Origin: Leptidea sinapis
Lineage: Eukaryota; Arthropoda; Insecta; Lepidoptera; Pieridae
NCBI RefSeq assembly: GCF_905404315.1
Contig: NC_066266.1
Coordinates: 5,525,501-5,589,500, forward strand
Direction: 5' to 3'
Length of the DNA: 64,000 nt
Shown piece after piece: positions 1 through 8,981 of this stretch. The translations under genes were made by a program, and so were the position numbers. The notes beneath the pieces were generated by a model that made no database searches, was not told where the DNA came from, and worked only from the letters and a program-made list of their open reading frames with translations. Positions within the stretch are counted from its first letter, which is position 1. Each line of letters opens with the position of its first letter.

Positions 1-392
1 TAGCATTATCAGCTGCAAATTTTTACAAAATAAATAAAACTGCAGATAGATATATTTTCATTGTGTAGTTACGTCTTCTATAAGCTTTATATATTTATTT
101 AATATATAATTCATCAAATAACAGAAATTTCACAATTTTTGGTCTATTATATATTTTCCATTTAAATAGTATATTTCTATTACTATATTAGTAATATCAT
201 TATCTTCATGAACGTATTTATTATCAGTGTGACAACAGCGCATAATTTAGCTTTGGAAAGATGTATTTTCCAGCTTTGAGAATTGATTCTTGCCCCTATA
301 TTACAGCATCCATTCCATATGCTACAAACTAAAATCATATTTTTTATATTTATGGATGTATGGCTTCCTCTTCATTATGAAAATATAATATA

Positions 393-665
393 ACTAGCTG
401 ACCCAGCAAACGTTGTATTGACATATAAATTAATAAAAAAATTCAATAATTAAAATTTTTAGGGTGTGCAAAATAGCTGACGAACGATTATCAGACCTAC
501 CAAATATATCGTACATAAAATTTATCGTACTACAATAATCATTATATTCTATAACCATTTTGCAACTCTATTGCGTATCTGTGGATGGAATAGAATAATT
601 TTAAAATCGCGATACAAAAGTAGGCGTTGAGGGTAGACTGGTGAAAATTTGAAATTCTATGTATT
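393..665 (+). repeat. Dispersed 'ACTAGCTGACCC...AAACGTTG' repeat
   Basis: The segment starts with CTAGCTGACCCAGCAAACGTTG, a start shared in diverged form at 11155, 33535 and 39215 in this window. It is a common short interspersed repeat type in Lepidoptera, probably derived from an RTE-like or Helitron-like element. No coding sequence is visible and the 3' limit is uncertain. Confidence 0.5.
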
Positions 666-910
666 TTTTAATTTCGAATCACAATCAAATAAAAAAAAAA
701 TGTTAAAAAATATAAAAAAAATATTTAGGCTGATGCACACAAAATGTCATATGAATTGGTCTAGTCCTTTCCGAGGAGTTTGGTAACAAACACCGGGACA
801 CGAGAATTTTATATATTGGATAAACTTCGTTCCGCATTGTTTTTTGGTGCACAGGTCATATTGGTGCTTGTTTATGTAATTGAACAATTAGTGATAATTC
901 AACATCAGAT

Positions 911-1112
911 AATACAGTAATGTGTAAGCATTACTGTATTTCGGTCTGAAGGGCACCGTAACTAGTGAAATTACTAGGCAAATGAGACTTAACATCTTAT
1001 GTTCAAGGTAACAAGCGCAATTATTGCCGCTCAGAATGTTTGTATTTTTCAAGAAACCTGAGCGGCACTAAATTGTAATGGGCAGGGCGTATAAATAACT
1101 ATCAACTGAACA
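911..1112 (+). repeat. Rep1 SINE-like repeat, left part, split by the LINE
   Basis: The first part of a Rep1 copy, recognised by its shared internal sequence (GTGTAAGCATTACTG, then GGTCTGAAGG, GCTCAGAATGTTTG and GGGCAGGGCGTAT). Its 5' end is truncated relative to other copies. It stops inside the conserved ATCAACTGAACA segment where the LINE begins. Confidence 0.85.
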
Positions 1113-1394
1113 GTCTCGATCCGAACTCGATGTGACAAAGACGTGTTCGTCAAACAATATTTTACTTTTGTATATAATAATAGTATTAGTAGGTTTTTAT
1201 TAAGTCTTAACGTTATAGTTTTTTTAAGTAGTGCTGATATTTCTTTGATATAATAATAGTATAGAAATCTGATTGAGTGTTATAGTTTTCTGTGTTGTGG
1301 TGACTTCTATTTCTACGCATACCGCTGCCTACTGCAGTACAAAGTGACGCGATTAATAACCAGTTCCGTATCAATACATTCCTGAGCACCGGCG

Positions 1395-2456
1395 TTGACA
1401 ACCTTCGGCATGGAAGATTTATGCAAGCGTTGCAATGAAAAAGTTCTGGATGGGGCCTCGTGTTCGGGTTGCCGATTAACCTATCACTTCCACTGTGTTA
1501 GCTTATCGGAAGTTGGGTGGCGGAGACTGGGATTTGAAAGACAGGGCTCGTGGATTTGTCCTGAATGTAGAAAGAGTCCTATCCAAACGAGCTCTGCTTC
1601 CAAGAATCTAATTCCGGAGGACGCTTCATACCAGGTGCAACTAACCAGAATTGAGAATATGCTGTCCCCTCTCACTTCACTCCCAGAACATGTCGAAAAA
1701 TTACGCAATGAAATGTACGAACTAACCTCAAAGATAAATACGAGTGTAATTGAAGATATTAACACGAGGCTGGCAGATATTGATACAAAACTCTCTGTTG
1801 TTGAATCTCTAAGTCAAGAAGTCGACCGGGTTAAGTCACAGATTCTCAACGTCGAGAATAGATTAAAAAGTTATGATACTGAACTTGCGAAGAAAGATGC
1901 TGCTATCTCTAATCTTCAAAAAAATATTGCTGCATTTGATTTAGAAAACAAACGCGAGCAGCAAAAATCCCGCTTCTTAAATATTGAGTTAGTTGGCATA
2001 CCGGAGAAATCGAAAGAAAATTTGGTTGAATTACTTCTTCTCTTAGCTACGGCTATTGGTTCCGACCTTAGAAGAGACGACATTGAATTTATAACAAGAG
2101 TTCACTCAATTCGTCAGAAACAAGGACACCCAAGGAAAATTGTGGCTAAACTTAAGGATAAGAGAGATAAAGATGAACTCCTAGCTAACTTCAAAAAGCA
2201 TAATAAACAAAAAGGGATAACCTCACGTGATCTTGGCTTTGATGACAATTCCATGAAAATCTTCATCAACGAACACCTCACAGTTGCTAATAAGATGCTC
2301 CTTAATAAGTGCAAACTAAGAGCTAAGGAACGTAATATCAAATTTGTTTGGGTGAAGAACTGCGTAATTTATTTACGTCGCAATGAAAAATGTCCACCCA
2401 AGGCGATCAGGTCAGAAGAGGAATTGAACGATTTTTTAGACACTTCGCAGGTTTAA
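1395..2456 (+). CDS. LINE ORF1 protein: PHD finger, coiled coil, FP-like C-terminal domain
   Basis: ORF1 of the intact LINE, 353 residues, presumed to be the RNA-binding partner of ORF2 in the ribonucleoprotein. A PHD-type C4HC3 finger is visible at the N-terminus: C10, C13, C23, C26, H31, C34, C55 and C58. Residues about 80-190 are heptad-rich, charged and proline-poor, as in a trimerising coiled coil. From about N196 (NIELVGIPEKS) to about 345 the chain resembles the C-terminal domain that lepidopteran retroelement ORF1 proteins share with the baculovirus FP25K family. There is no CCHC zinc knuckle. M1 is the longest start; M6 (MEDLCKRC) is an equally good one that keeps the whole finger. 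The end overlaps, in another frame, a 158-codon open frame in the spacer. Domain identities are recognised by eye. Confidence 0.88.
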   Translation: MTTFGMEDLCKRCNEKVLDGASCSGCRLTYHFHCVSLSEVGWRRLGFERQGSWICPECRKSPIQTSSASKNLIPEDASYQVQLTRIENMLSPLTSLPEHVEKLRNEMYELTSKINTSVIEDINTRLADIDTKLSVVESLSQEVDRVKSQILNVENRLKSYDTELAKKDAAISNLQKNIAAFDLENKREQQKSRFLNIELVGIPEKSKENLVELLLLLATAIGSDLRRDDIEFITRVHSIRQKQGHPRKIVAKLKDKRDKDELLANFKKHNKQKGITSRDLGFDDNSMKIFINEHLTVANKMLLNKCKLRAKERNIKFVWVKNCVIYLRRNEKCPPKAIRSEEELNDFLDTSQV

Positions 2457-2881
2457 TGCTCAGTTACCATTTTTTATTATTAGAGTTCATTGTACCAGAA
2501 ATACGTATATTCATCACACACACACATATTCATCACACACACTTTTACCACTCAAAAAAAATCAAACTAATTATATTCATTCACACTTACACATTATTAT
2601 TAATCTTAAGAAACAAAAACTTAAATTGTTTAAAACCTCTGACACTCAGTACTCACATCACTGCCGTACAATTTTTAGTAAATGATTTTATATCTACCCT
2701 CTTATCTGTTATTGTTTTTAGCCATGTTATGCATTTAATAAGTTATCAATTGCTTTTTATTGCAACAAATTTTTATATTAGAAATTATGTAATTGTATTT
2801 ACATTATATTGCGTAACCGTGTTCTTTTTGACATTTCCTTATATTTTAAATATTTTTACTTCTTAATAATTAGGTTTCTTT
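2457..2881 (+). other. AT-rich ORF1-ORF2 spacer, open in the ORF2 frame
   Basis: The spacer between the LINE ORFs contains CA-rich runs near 2515-2545. An open frame from the ATG at 2390 (inside the ORF1 end) to a TAA at 2864-2866 spans nearly all of it, in the same frame as ORF2. Two stop codons and twelve bases then precede the ORF2 ATG. Its 158 codons would give a very hydrophobic chain rich in F, L and I, which T-rich DNA produces by composition alone. I see no recognisable domain. It may be non-coding, or a frame through which ribosomes reach ORF2. Confidence 0.4.
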
Positions 2882-5761
2882 ATGATGGATTTAAATAATC
2901 TCAAAATTTATTATCAAAATACTCGCGGGTTACGCACGAAATTACACTCACTTTATAATAATATAGAAACAAGCAATTATGATATAATAATTTTAACAGA
3001 AAGTTGGCTATGTGATGGAATTTTAAACACGGAAATATGTGACAGTCGTTATGATGTATTCAGATTTGACAGGAAACACAAGAGAAGGGGCGGGGGCGTT
3101 TTGATATGTATTAAGAAATTACTTGCTGCGTTTATTTCACAGGACTCAAACTGCGAGCAAGTAGAATGTATATGGCTAACTATTCCGAAGGGTATATATT
3201 TAAGCAATCGCTCGCTACGTAGTGACAAGGATTTACATATTATAGCGGCATACATCCCCCCTAACTCGGATGCGAATAATTTATTACGTAACTTTAATAA
3301 GACCCTAATATCATTTTACGATAAACATTCGAATGATAATTTTCTCATAATAGGAGATTTTAATTTTTCTTTCATTTCATGGTATGGTAATGATAATAGT
3401 TACAGCATTACAAAATACTGTAACTCAGAATTATTAGAATCGGCATTGAGTTTACTAAATACTTACAATCTGATGGGATTAAAACAATATAATTTCAACA
3501 AAAATAGCTGTGGTAACATTCTTGATCTTGTCTTATCAAATATTTACTTACAGTGTAACATATGTAGCGATTCACTTGTAAATATTGACCACTTTCATAG
3601 TCCCCTGGTTATCGTCGTAAAAGACCTTTTTATGAAAGCCCTACAACCACATTTTTGCGTGATAAAGAAATTTTTTAAGGGTGACTATGAGACGATAAAT
3701 TTAAAATTAAAAAATACAAACTGGTCCGACATCCTAAATGGCTCCGTTGAAGAGGCCGTGGATAATTTTTACAGAATTATTCATTCGCTCATAGAATCTC
3801 ATATACCTGTTATAAAAATCTCCTCACGTCATCAATTCCCAAAATGGTATACTCCAGCTCTAATTAATTCAATAAAAGAGAAGTACAAAGTTCACACTAG
3901 GTGGAAAAAGTTTAAAAATCCAGGAGACTATGCCATGTTCTCCTTACTGAGAGCCCGAGTAAAGAGGTTGCAAATCGAATCATATACAAAATATATGAAT
4001 CGTTGTCAGAGTAATATCAAAACTTCGCCTAAAGAATTCTGGAAATTTATTAAAAATAAACGCACTGATTCTGGTATTCCTCACAACATGTACTACGGAA
4101 GTAGTTTACTTACGAATGGACATGATATCTGCAATGCATTTAATGAATACTTTCAAAGTGTATTCCAACCTAGTGACCTAAATGATGAGACCCTGAACGA
4201 GGAATCAAATATTTCCGAAAATCTTCACACAATTGAGATCGATGAAAGAATACTTAGGAGGTTGTTTAGTAAATTGGATATCCGAAAGGGCGCCGGTACT
4301 GACGGTATACCAGCTATTTTTATAAAGAAATGTGAATCGGGCCTATTACCTCCGCTACTAACACTCTTTAAGCGCTCCATTAATGAAGGGACCTTCCCTA
4401 GATGTTGGAAGGAAGCCCGAATAGTACCAATACATAAAAAGGAATCAAAAACAAATATTAGTAACTATAGAGGTATCTCCATTTTGAATATATTTGGTAA
4501 AATGTTAGAAAAAATTGTATATGATCATATTTATAGAAATTGCCTACAATGCATCCCTATCAACCAACACGGTTTTATTAAATCTCGTAGTGTCCTTACT
4601 AACTTGCTTGAGTTCACTCATACCGTTAAGTGCGACATGAATGATAGATCACAAATAGATGTAATATACACAGATTTTGAAAAGGCTTTTGATAGAGTCA
4701 ACCACAGTATACTATTAAAGAAGCTTTACGCAGTTGGAATCAGAGGGAACCTTCTTAGATGGACAGAATCGTATATAAGAAATCGCTGTCAGGCCGTCGT
4801 CCTCGGTGGTTTTAGATCAGACTTTGTTGAGGTGACTTCTGGTGTACCTCAGGGATCGCACCTGGGTCCTTTGTTATACAATATATATTTATATGACATC
4901 AGTAATTGTTTTGCTAGTTCAAACTTCTTGCTGTATGCTGACGACAAAAAGATTTATAAAAAGATTTCACAAATAGACGATTGCTTTATGTTACAAGATG
5001 ACTTAAATAGACTGTCACAATATTATAAAATAAATAAAATAACAGTTAATATTGCTAAATGTCAAATTATTACATTTTCACGAAAGCATAATAACATAAA
5101 ATTTGATTATACTTTAAATAACGAAATTATTCCAAAAATTACTCAAATAAGGGATTTAGGTGTGATCCATGATAGCAAACTAATCCATAATAACCACATC
5201 GAAATAATAACACAGAAGGCTTATAAAAATCTAGGGTTTATTCTTCGCACTTGCGAACCTTTCAATGACATCTTGTGCCTAAAAGTGCTATATTATGCTT
5301 ACGTGCGAAGCATCCTTGAATTCGCAAGTCCTATCTGGAGGCCTACATATCAATGTTATATTGACCGCCTTGAAAAAATACAAAAGATATTTATAAAAAA
5401 ATTGAATTTTAAATCTCAATTCATTCCTATAGACTACAAAGAAGCCTGTAATTATCATAAAATCGATACCTTGGAAGATAGAAGAGATGTAATTGATATG
5501 TTACTCCTTTATGATATATTACATAATAAATTTGACTGTCCAGATATCTTAAATAAAATATCATTCCAGGTACCAACATTACGTACTAGGCATACTAATT
5601 TATTTAACATTCCCTTTGCCTCTACTAAGTATCTTAAATATTCACCTCTATTTCGAATTCCTGACATATATAATAAGAAATTTTCTTCCGTCGACATTTT
5701 CAACTTATCATGTCTGAGGTTCAAAAAACTGATATTAAACTGTTTAAATTGCAGGAGTTAA
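2882..5761 (+). CDS. LINE ORF2: APE-type endonuclease and reverse transcriptase
   Basis: The 959-residue enzyme nicks target DNA and reverse-transcribes the LINE RNA from the nick. The apurinic-type endonuclease occupies about residues 8-245: N13 (YYQNTRG), E40 (ILTESWL), the AAYIPP strand, IIGDFNFS with the catalytic D and N, and an IDHFHSPL motif standing for the usual SDH. The reverse transcriptase runs from about 450 to 740: RKGAGTDGIP, the palm motif TDFEKAFDRV (D598), GVPQGSHLGPLLYNIY, and YADD at 685-688. The thumb and a C-terminal region follow, including EFASPIWRP and RLEKIQKIF. There is no RNase H domain. Length is normal for CR1/L2-group ORF2, and no catalytic residue that I can place is missing. 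M1 and M2 are adjacent starts. The TAG/TAA stop context leads into a repeat-bearing 3' UTR. Confidence 0.93.
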   Translation: MMDLNNLKIYYQNTRGLRTKLHSLYNNIETSNYDIIILTESWLCDGILNTEICDSRYDVFRFDRKHKRRGGGVLICIKKLLAAFISQDSNCEQVECIWLTIPKGIYLSNRSLRSDKDLHIIAAYIPPNSDANNLLRNFNKTLISFYDKHSNDNFLIIGDFNFSFISWYGNDNSYSITKYCNSELLESALSLLNTYNLMGLKQYNFNKNSCGNILDLVLSNIYLQCNICSDSLVNIDHFHSPLVIVVKDLFMKALQPHFCVIKKFFKGDYETINLKLKNTNWSDILNGSVEEAVDNFYRIIHSLIESHIPVIKISSRHQFPKWYTPALINSIKEKYKVHTRWKKFKNPGDYAMFSLLRARVKRLQIESYTKYMNRCQSNIKTSPKEFWKFIKNKRTDSGIPHNMYYGSSLLTNGHDICNAFNEYFQSVFQPSDLNDETLNEESNISENLHTIEIDERILRRLFSKLDIRKGAGTDGIPAIFIKKCESGLLPPLLTLFKRSINEGTFPRCWKEARIVPIHKKESKTNISNYRGISILNIFGKMLEKIVYDHIYRNCLQCIPINQHGFIKSRSVLTNLLEFTHTVKCDMNDRSQIDVIYTDFEKAFDRVNHSILLKKLYAVGIRGNLLRWTESYIRNRCQAVVLGGFRSDFVEVTSGVPQGSHLGPLLYNIYLYDISNCFASSNFLLYADDKKIYKKISQIDDCFMLQDDLNRLSQYYKINKITVNIAKCQIITFSRKHNNIKFDYTLNNEIIPKITQIRDLGVIHDSKLIHNNHIEIITQKAYKNLGFILRTCEPFNDILCLKVLYYAYVRSILEFASPIWRPTYQCYIDRLEKIQKIFIKKLNFKSQFIPIDYKEACNYHKIDTLEDRRDVIDMLLLYDILHNKFDCPDILNKISFQVPTLRTRHTNLFNIPFASTKYLKYSPLFRIPDIYNKKFSSVDIFNLSCLRFKKLILNCLNCRS

Positions 5762-5814
5762 TCATCAGTATATTCAGGATAAATTATTAGTCTCACATCG
5801 TAATTTAAACATTA

Positions 5815-5940
5815 TATTCGAACACTCACATTCACTCACACCACTCACATTCACTCACACCAATCACATTCACTCACACCAATCACATTCACTCACACTA
5901 CTCACATTCACTCACACTACTCACACCACACAACCTACTC
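5815..5940 (+). repeat. Tandem CACTCACATTCACTCACAC repeats in the LINE 3' UTR
   Basis: About six imperfect units of roughly 19-20 bases built from ACTCACATTCACTCACAC lie just after the ORF2 stop. They are part of the element. Similar CA/TCA-rich runs occur in the ORF1-ORF2 spacer. Tandem 3' UTR repeats occur in several insect LINEs and may serve as recognition sequence for the reverse transcriptase; that role is inference. Confidence 0.8.
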
Positions 5941-6143
5941 ACCGTTTCAGTTACTCAATATGGATACGATTTCTTCTTTTCTTTCTATGTAATTTTTTCT
6001 TGTAAGTTTTTCTAGTATTTTTCGTTTTTGTCTTAAACTACTTTGTCACATACTTATTGTACTGTTAATAGTATTCCTTTTAATTGGCGTATCTATTCTG
6101 TATAATTTTTAATATACTCTTTTCATTTTGTTAGCTGTAAGGA

Positions 6144-6170
6144 ATCATAAATAAATAAATAAATAAATAA
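6144..6170 (+). repeat. (AAAT)n 3' terminus of the LINE
   Basis: A short AAAT microsatellite forms the 3' end of the intact LINE and directly abuts resumed Rep1 sequence. Simple-repeat rather than pure poly-A tails are usual in several Jockey-superfamily clades. Confidence 0.85.
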
Positions 6171-6206
6171 ACATCCTGCTCGTCTTTTCCCTTATTTTTA
6201 TAATAA
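6171..6206 (+). repeat. Rep1 right part, resumed after the LINE
   Basis: CATCCTGCTCGTC followed by TTCCCTTATTTTTATAA is the expected 3' end of Rep1 and continues directly from base 1112. It proves that the LINE inserted into a pre-existing Rep1 copy. Confidence 0.85.
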
Positions 6207-6884
6207 TTGTTATATAAACTCCACTTCCGACAACACATCCGTCGAAGCTAGTGACTTGCGGCACACGGCCGCCCCAAGAGATGCGGCGTTTGTCATTGTC
6301 TCGTGTTTCGTTATGATTTTGAAGAATCCTCGAACAGATAGTTATCGTATCATTGTGAATGTCATTTAGATTTCTTATCAATAAAACATAGATATTACGC
6401 ATGCTGCTTACAGTAGAATGGAATATTATAAGCGATAATCATACCGGCCTTACAGAGAGTTAAACAGATTTGACAAAACTACAATTATCACTGTTGTTTG
6501 GGAAAAAGGGTTAAGTGAAAGTGAATGATCACCACATACCACACTATCTTGCAACAATAGGTTATTGTACGGATGTACCAAATAACAACCTACCCACAAA
6601 AGTGTTTTTTAGTTTGATTTTAGGTGTATTTAAGTGATGTACAACACATTCGTTTTTAAGGTATCGTATGTGTATGTCTTCATACTTCAAAAAAGGAATT
6701 GTACGTGCCAAAATATATATATACCAAAATATATGATATATACCAAATGAGTCCACGAGAATCTCTAAGGGAAAAATTTAAAGAAATTCATATTTTGACC
6801 ATGCCGATATATTTTTAAGCAATATCCTGCACGTACATTATAATTTATACAGTAATATAAGCGACAACCATAATTTAAACACTA
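6207..6884. other. Unassigned AT-rich sequence
   Basis: There is no convincing coding frame, RNA gene or repeat that I can name. Short open frames here are scattered and lack any motif. Confidence 0.5.
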
Positions 6885-7090
6885 GAAATAACTACAAGCT
6901 TATAGTGCCCCCTACTAGGCTCTGTAAAATAAACAATTCTTTTGCGTGCAATGGTATTTAATTTTACAATAGATTACCAAAAAGTGTAACTGAATTATCT
7001 ATATACAAATTTAAATCTTTTAATTAACGCAGACTTATGTCAAAGGCTTATTACAGTATTGATATTACCCAAAAGATATTACAATATGGA
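6885..7090 (+). pseudogene. Decayed LINE ORF2 C-terminus
   Basis: The plus strand translates, with two in-frame stops, as pieces such as IVPPTRLCKINNSF, FYNRLPKSVTELSIYKFKSF and SKAYYSID. This 'R...NSF...FYN.LP...L..FK..L...YYS' pattern is the C-terminal end of CR1-like LINE ORF2 proteins. Only the last 60 or so codons remain and the fragment is clearly dead. Confidence 0.65.
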
Positions 7091-7110
7091 ATTGAATAGT
7101 ATTATTATAG

Positions 7111-7243
7111 TTTTTTTTATGGAATTTTAGGAGGACAAACGAGCGTACGGGTCACCTGTTGTTAAGTGATCACCACCGCCCACAATCTCTTGCAACACCA
7201 GAGGAATCACAAGAGCATTGCCGGCCTTTAAGGAAGGTGTACA
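7111..7243 (-). mobile_element. LINE-J 3' tail, 5'-truncated
   Basis: This is the minus-strand 3' UTR of the jockey-like LINE-J family. It runs from the poly-A (seen as a T run at 7111) through the GGAGGACAAACGAGCGTAC and CTCTTGCAACACCAGAGGAA blocks to about 7243. The same blocks recur in seven other copies in the window. It abuts another LINE fragment on its right. Confidence 0.85.
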
Positions 7244-7245
7244 CG

Positions 7246-7625
7246 CCGCATCGGAAACAAATGGCGCTCTGAGAGAGTAGAAGCGGCCCAAGAAACTCTC
7301 CGAGCATTCTTATTTTGCGCTCTGCTTAATGAAATATTTAAAATATGGTACTGTCATTGCTATTGCTATAAAATAATGATTATCAAGTCCTAGGCTGTCC
7401 GATTTAGATATTCAGCTGTGGAGTAGATGGATTTACGACGGAGCTATTTTTTAATGAAACATTAAAATTTATTTATAGATAATGCCTGAACAGTGGCTGG
7501 GACTTTATAGATGTATACATTTTCCCTTAAAGTATTATGTATATTATGAAGTCTACTAGAATTAGTTACAAGCAATCCCTTATTTCTAGTGTTATCTAAC
7601 ATCATTATGTAACATCACTCTAACA
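7246..7625 (-). pseudogene. LINE ORF2 C-terminus and 3' end (family shared with 39.74-40.17 kb)
   Basis: On the minus strand this reads NTRNKGLLVTNSSRLHNIHN, then KVPATVQALSINKF and CFIKK, with interrupting stops. It is the C-terminal end of a CR1-like ORF2. The 3' end closes with CGGAAACAAATGGCGCTCTG read on the plus strand. The copy at 39740-40170 is a clear relative. The fragment is non-functional. Confidence 0.7.
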
Positions 7626-8164
7626 TGCTTATGCAAATAAAAACCTTGACTTTGACTTTGAAAACACAAGCAGATACAATATTAATGTCCCCTTTGCGCG
7701 ATCTTAAAGTATAGTGACCTTAACTACTCAATATGGTGTACGGCAATTACTGTTACGTTCCCGCCGAAATTTTGTAAACTTTTGTATAGAGATATCAAAT
7801 CCTACCTTTTCAAAACTATACCTACATTATTCGCCTTCGTTCTATTATAAGTTCAAAGGGAAATAACTCACATCCTAAAACCAGAAATTGAATGAGGCGT
7901 GCGTATTTCTAAGTGCATCGGAGTCAATCGGATTACCTGTGGAACTTCAAAATTCTGCAGATTGACTTACTCGATGCACCACGGGTACACGGTATAGAAT
8001 AGTTATAAAATATAATTACTACTTTCTCAAAGTATATCTGTTGTACAACGAAACTACTAAAGTACTAAACCGATCAGAATAATACTTATACAACAGCATG
8101 CACCGTGTTTTGGAAAAGGTTATAGTATATAAAATGATGTAAACAATTTGTTATTTTTTAACGT

Positions 8165-8310
8165 GAAGTGAGGGTCACTTCTGGGATTAATTACACAAAT
8201 ACAATAAAATTTAAGAACCATGCGAGATTCGAACCTGCGACCTCTCGCGTTCCGTGCGAGCGCTGTTCCACTGAACCAACCATTCGAGTGACTTATCGTT
8301 GGTAAATCTT
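8165..8310 (-). repeat. tRNA-like element (tIR family), copy 1
   Basis: On the minus strand a tRNA-like core carries a box A-like TGGTTCAGTGG and a box B GGTTCGAATCT, with a CTCGC...GCGAG anticodon-stem analogue. The flanking CAGAAGTGA segment lies on the other side of the core compared with the copies at 18.6 and 60.85 kb, as if core and flank had been flipped. The acceptor stem does not pair, so this is not a functional tRNA gene. Confidence 0.65.
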
Positions 8311-8333
8311 GTATGATTGTTATGTGTTCCGAA

Positions 8334-8450
8334 GAGCTGTTTGACTTGATTCCTGCTGCCGAATTCCATCTCCACACGACACGTCACAAATAAGAATATT
8401 GTCCTCACCATGTGGATGTGTGGTGATACTTCATAGTGCGATATTCAAGT
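8334..8450 (+). mobile_element. LINE-J ORF2 fragment, left of a nested Rep1
   Basis: This matches the C-terminal coding part of LINE-J (the ECSEELF...IPAAEF region at about 38490-38620) with several substitutions and a stop. It is interrupted at 8450 by Rep1 and resumes at 8769. Confidence 0.85.
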
Positions 8451-8774
8451 AACTTTACCAGTGGGAGGCTCATTTGAACTGGATGCCGGCTAGATTATGG
8501 ATACCACAACATAGCGTATTTCGGCCGAGAAGCAGTAATGTGTAAGCAATATTGTGTTTCGGTCTGAAGGGGGCCGTAGCTAGTGAAATTACTGGGCAAA
8601 TGAAACTTGACATCGTGTCTTAAGGTGACGAGCGCAGTTGTAGAGCCGCTCAGAATTTTTGGGTTTTTCAATAATCTTGAGCGGCACTGTATTGTAATTG
8701 GCAGGCTGTATTAATTACCATCAGCTGAACATTCTGCTCGTCTCGTTCCTTATTGTCCTTAAAAAAACAACTTT
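8451..8774 (+). mobile_element. Rep1 SINE-like insertion with AACTTT target duplication
   Basis: The best-defined Rep1 copy. AACTTT at 8451-8456 and again at 8769-8774 flanks a 312-base unit that starts ACCAGTGGGAGGCTC and ends in an A-rich tail. Other copies (27995, and the minus copy ending at 39545) start at the same ACCAGTGGGAGG, so this is a true 5' end and not random truncation. No protein frame and no clear tRNA-type promoter boxes are seen. It could be a SINE or the minimal 3' module of a LINE. Confidence 0.82.
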
Positions 8775-8981
8775 CTTCCACTTACAACCAAGCTGAGGAA
8801 TGAGTTTCCTTGTGCGATATTTACAGGACGATACGACATGAATACCTTAAAAGGAAAGCGCCTACACTTCCCTTGGAAGCCGGCAACACTCCTGTGATTC
8901 GTCTGGTGTTGCAGGAGAGTGTAGCTAGCGATGATCACTTAACACCAGGTGACTTGTACATTTTTCCACCTCCATAAAAAA
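8775..8981 (+). mobile_element. LINE-J 3' end, right of the nested Rep1
   Basis: This continues the LINE-J copy: the LPRTTKLWNEL-like codons in decayed form, then the 3' UTR block GATCACTTAACACCAGGTGA and a terminal A run at about 8975-8981. Confidence 0.85.

Larger units (their letters stand above)
1113..6170 (+). mobile_element. Full-length CR1/L2-group non-LTR retrotransposon with two intact ORFs
   Basis: This autonomous LINE copies itself by target-primed reverse transcription. It contains a 5' leader of about 280 bases, ORF1 (PHD finger, coiled coil, FP-like domain), an AT-rich spacer, ORF2 (endonuclease plus reverse transcriptase), a 3' UTR with CACTCACATTCACTCACAC-type tandem repeats, and a terminal (AAAT)n tail. 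Both boundaries are fixed by the host repeat: Rep1 sequence runs up to about 1112 and resumes at about 6171 with the next expected bases. The only visible target duplication is AACA (1109-1112 and 6170-6173), which could be chance. Neither ORF has a stop or frameshift, so the copy is young. The clade is inferred from ORF architecture and RT motifs; Daphne or a related Jockey-superfamily clade is possible. Confidence 0.9.

Noticed and set aside
2114..2341. Minus-strand frames within LINE ORF1 and ORF2
   Set aside because: They are antisense shadows of the intact LINE coding regions.
5815..5940. CRISPR-like spacing of short repeats
   Set aside because: Contiguous tandem units without unique spacers, located in a LINE 3' UTR of a eukaryotic genome.
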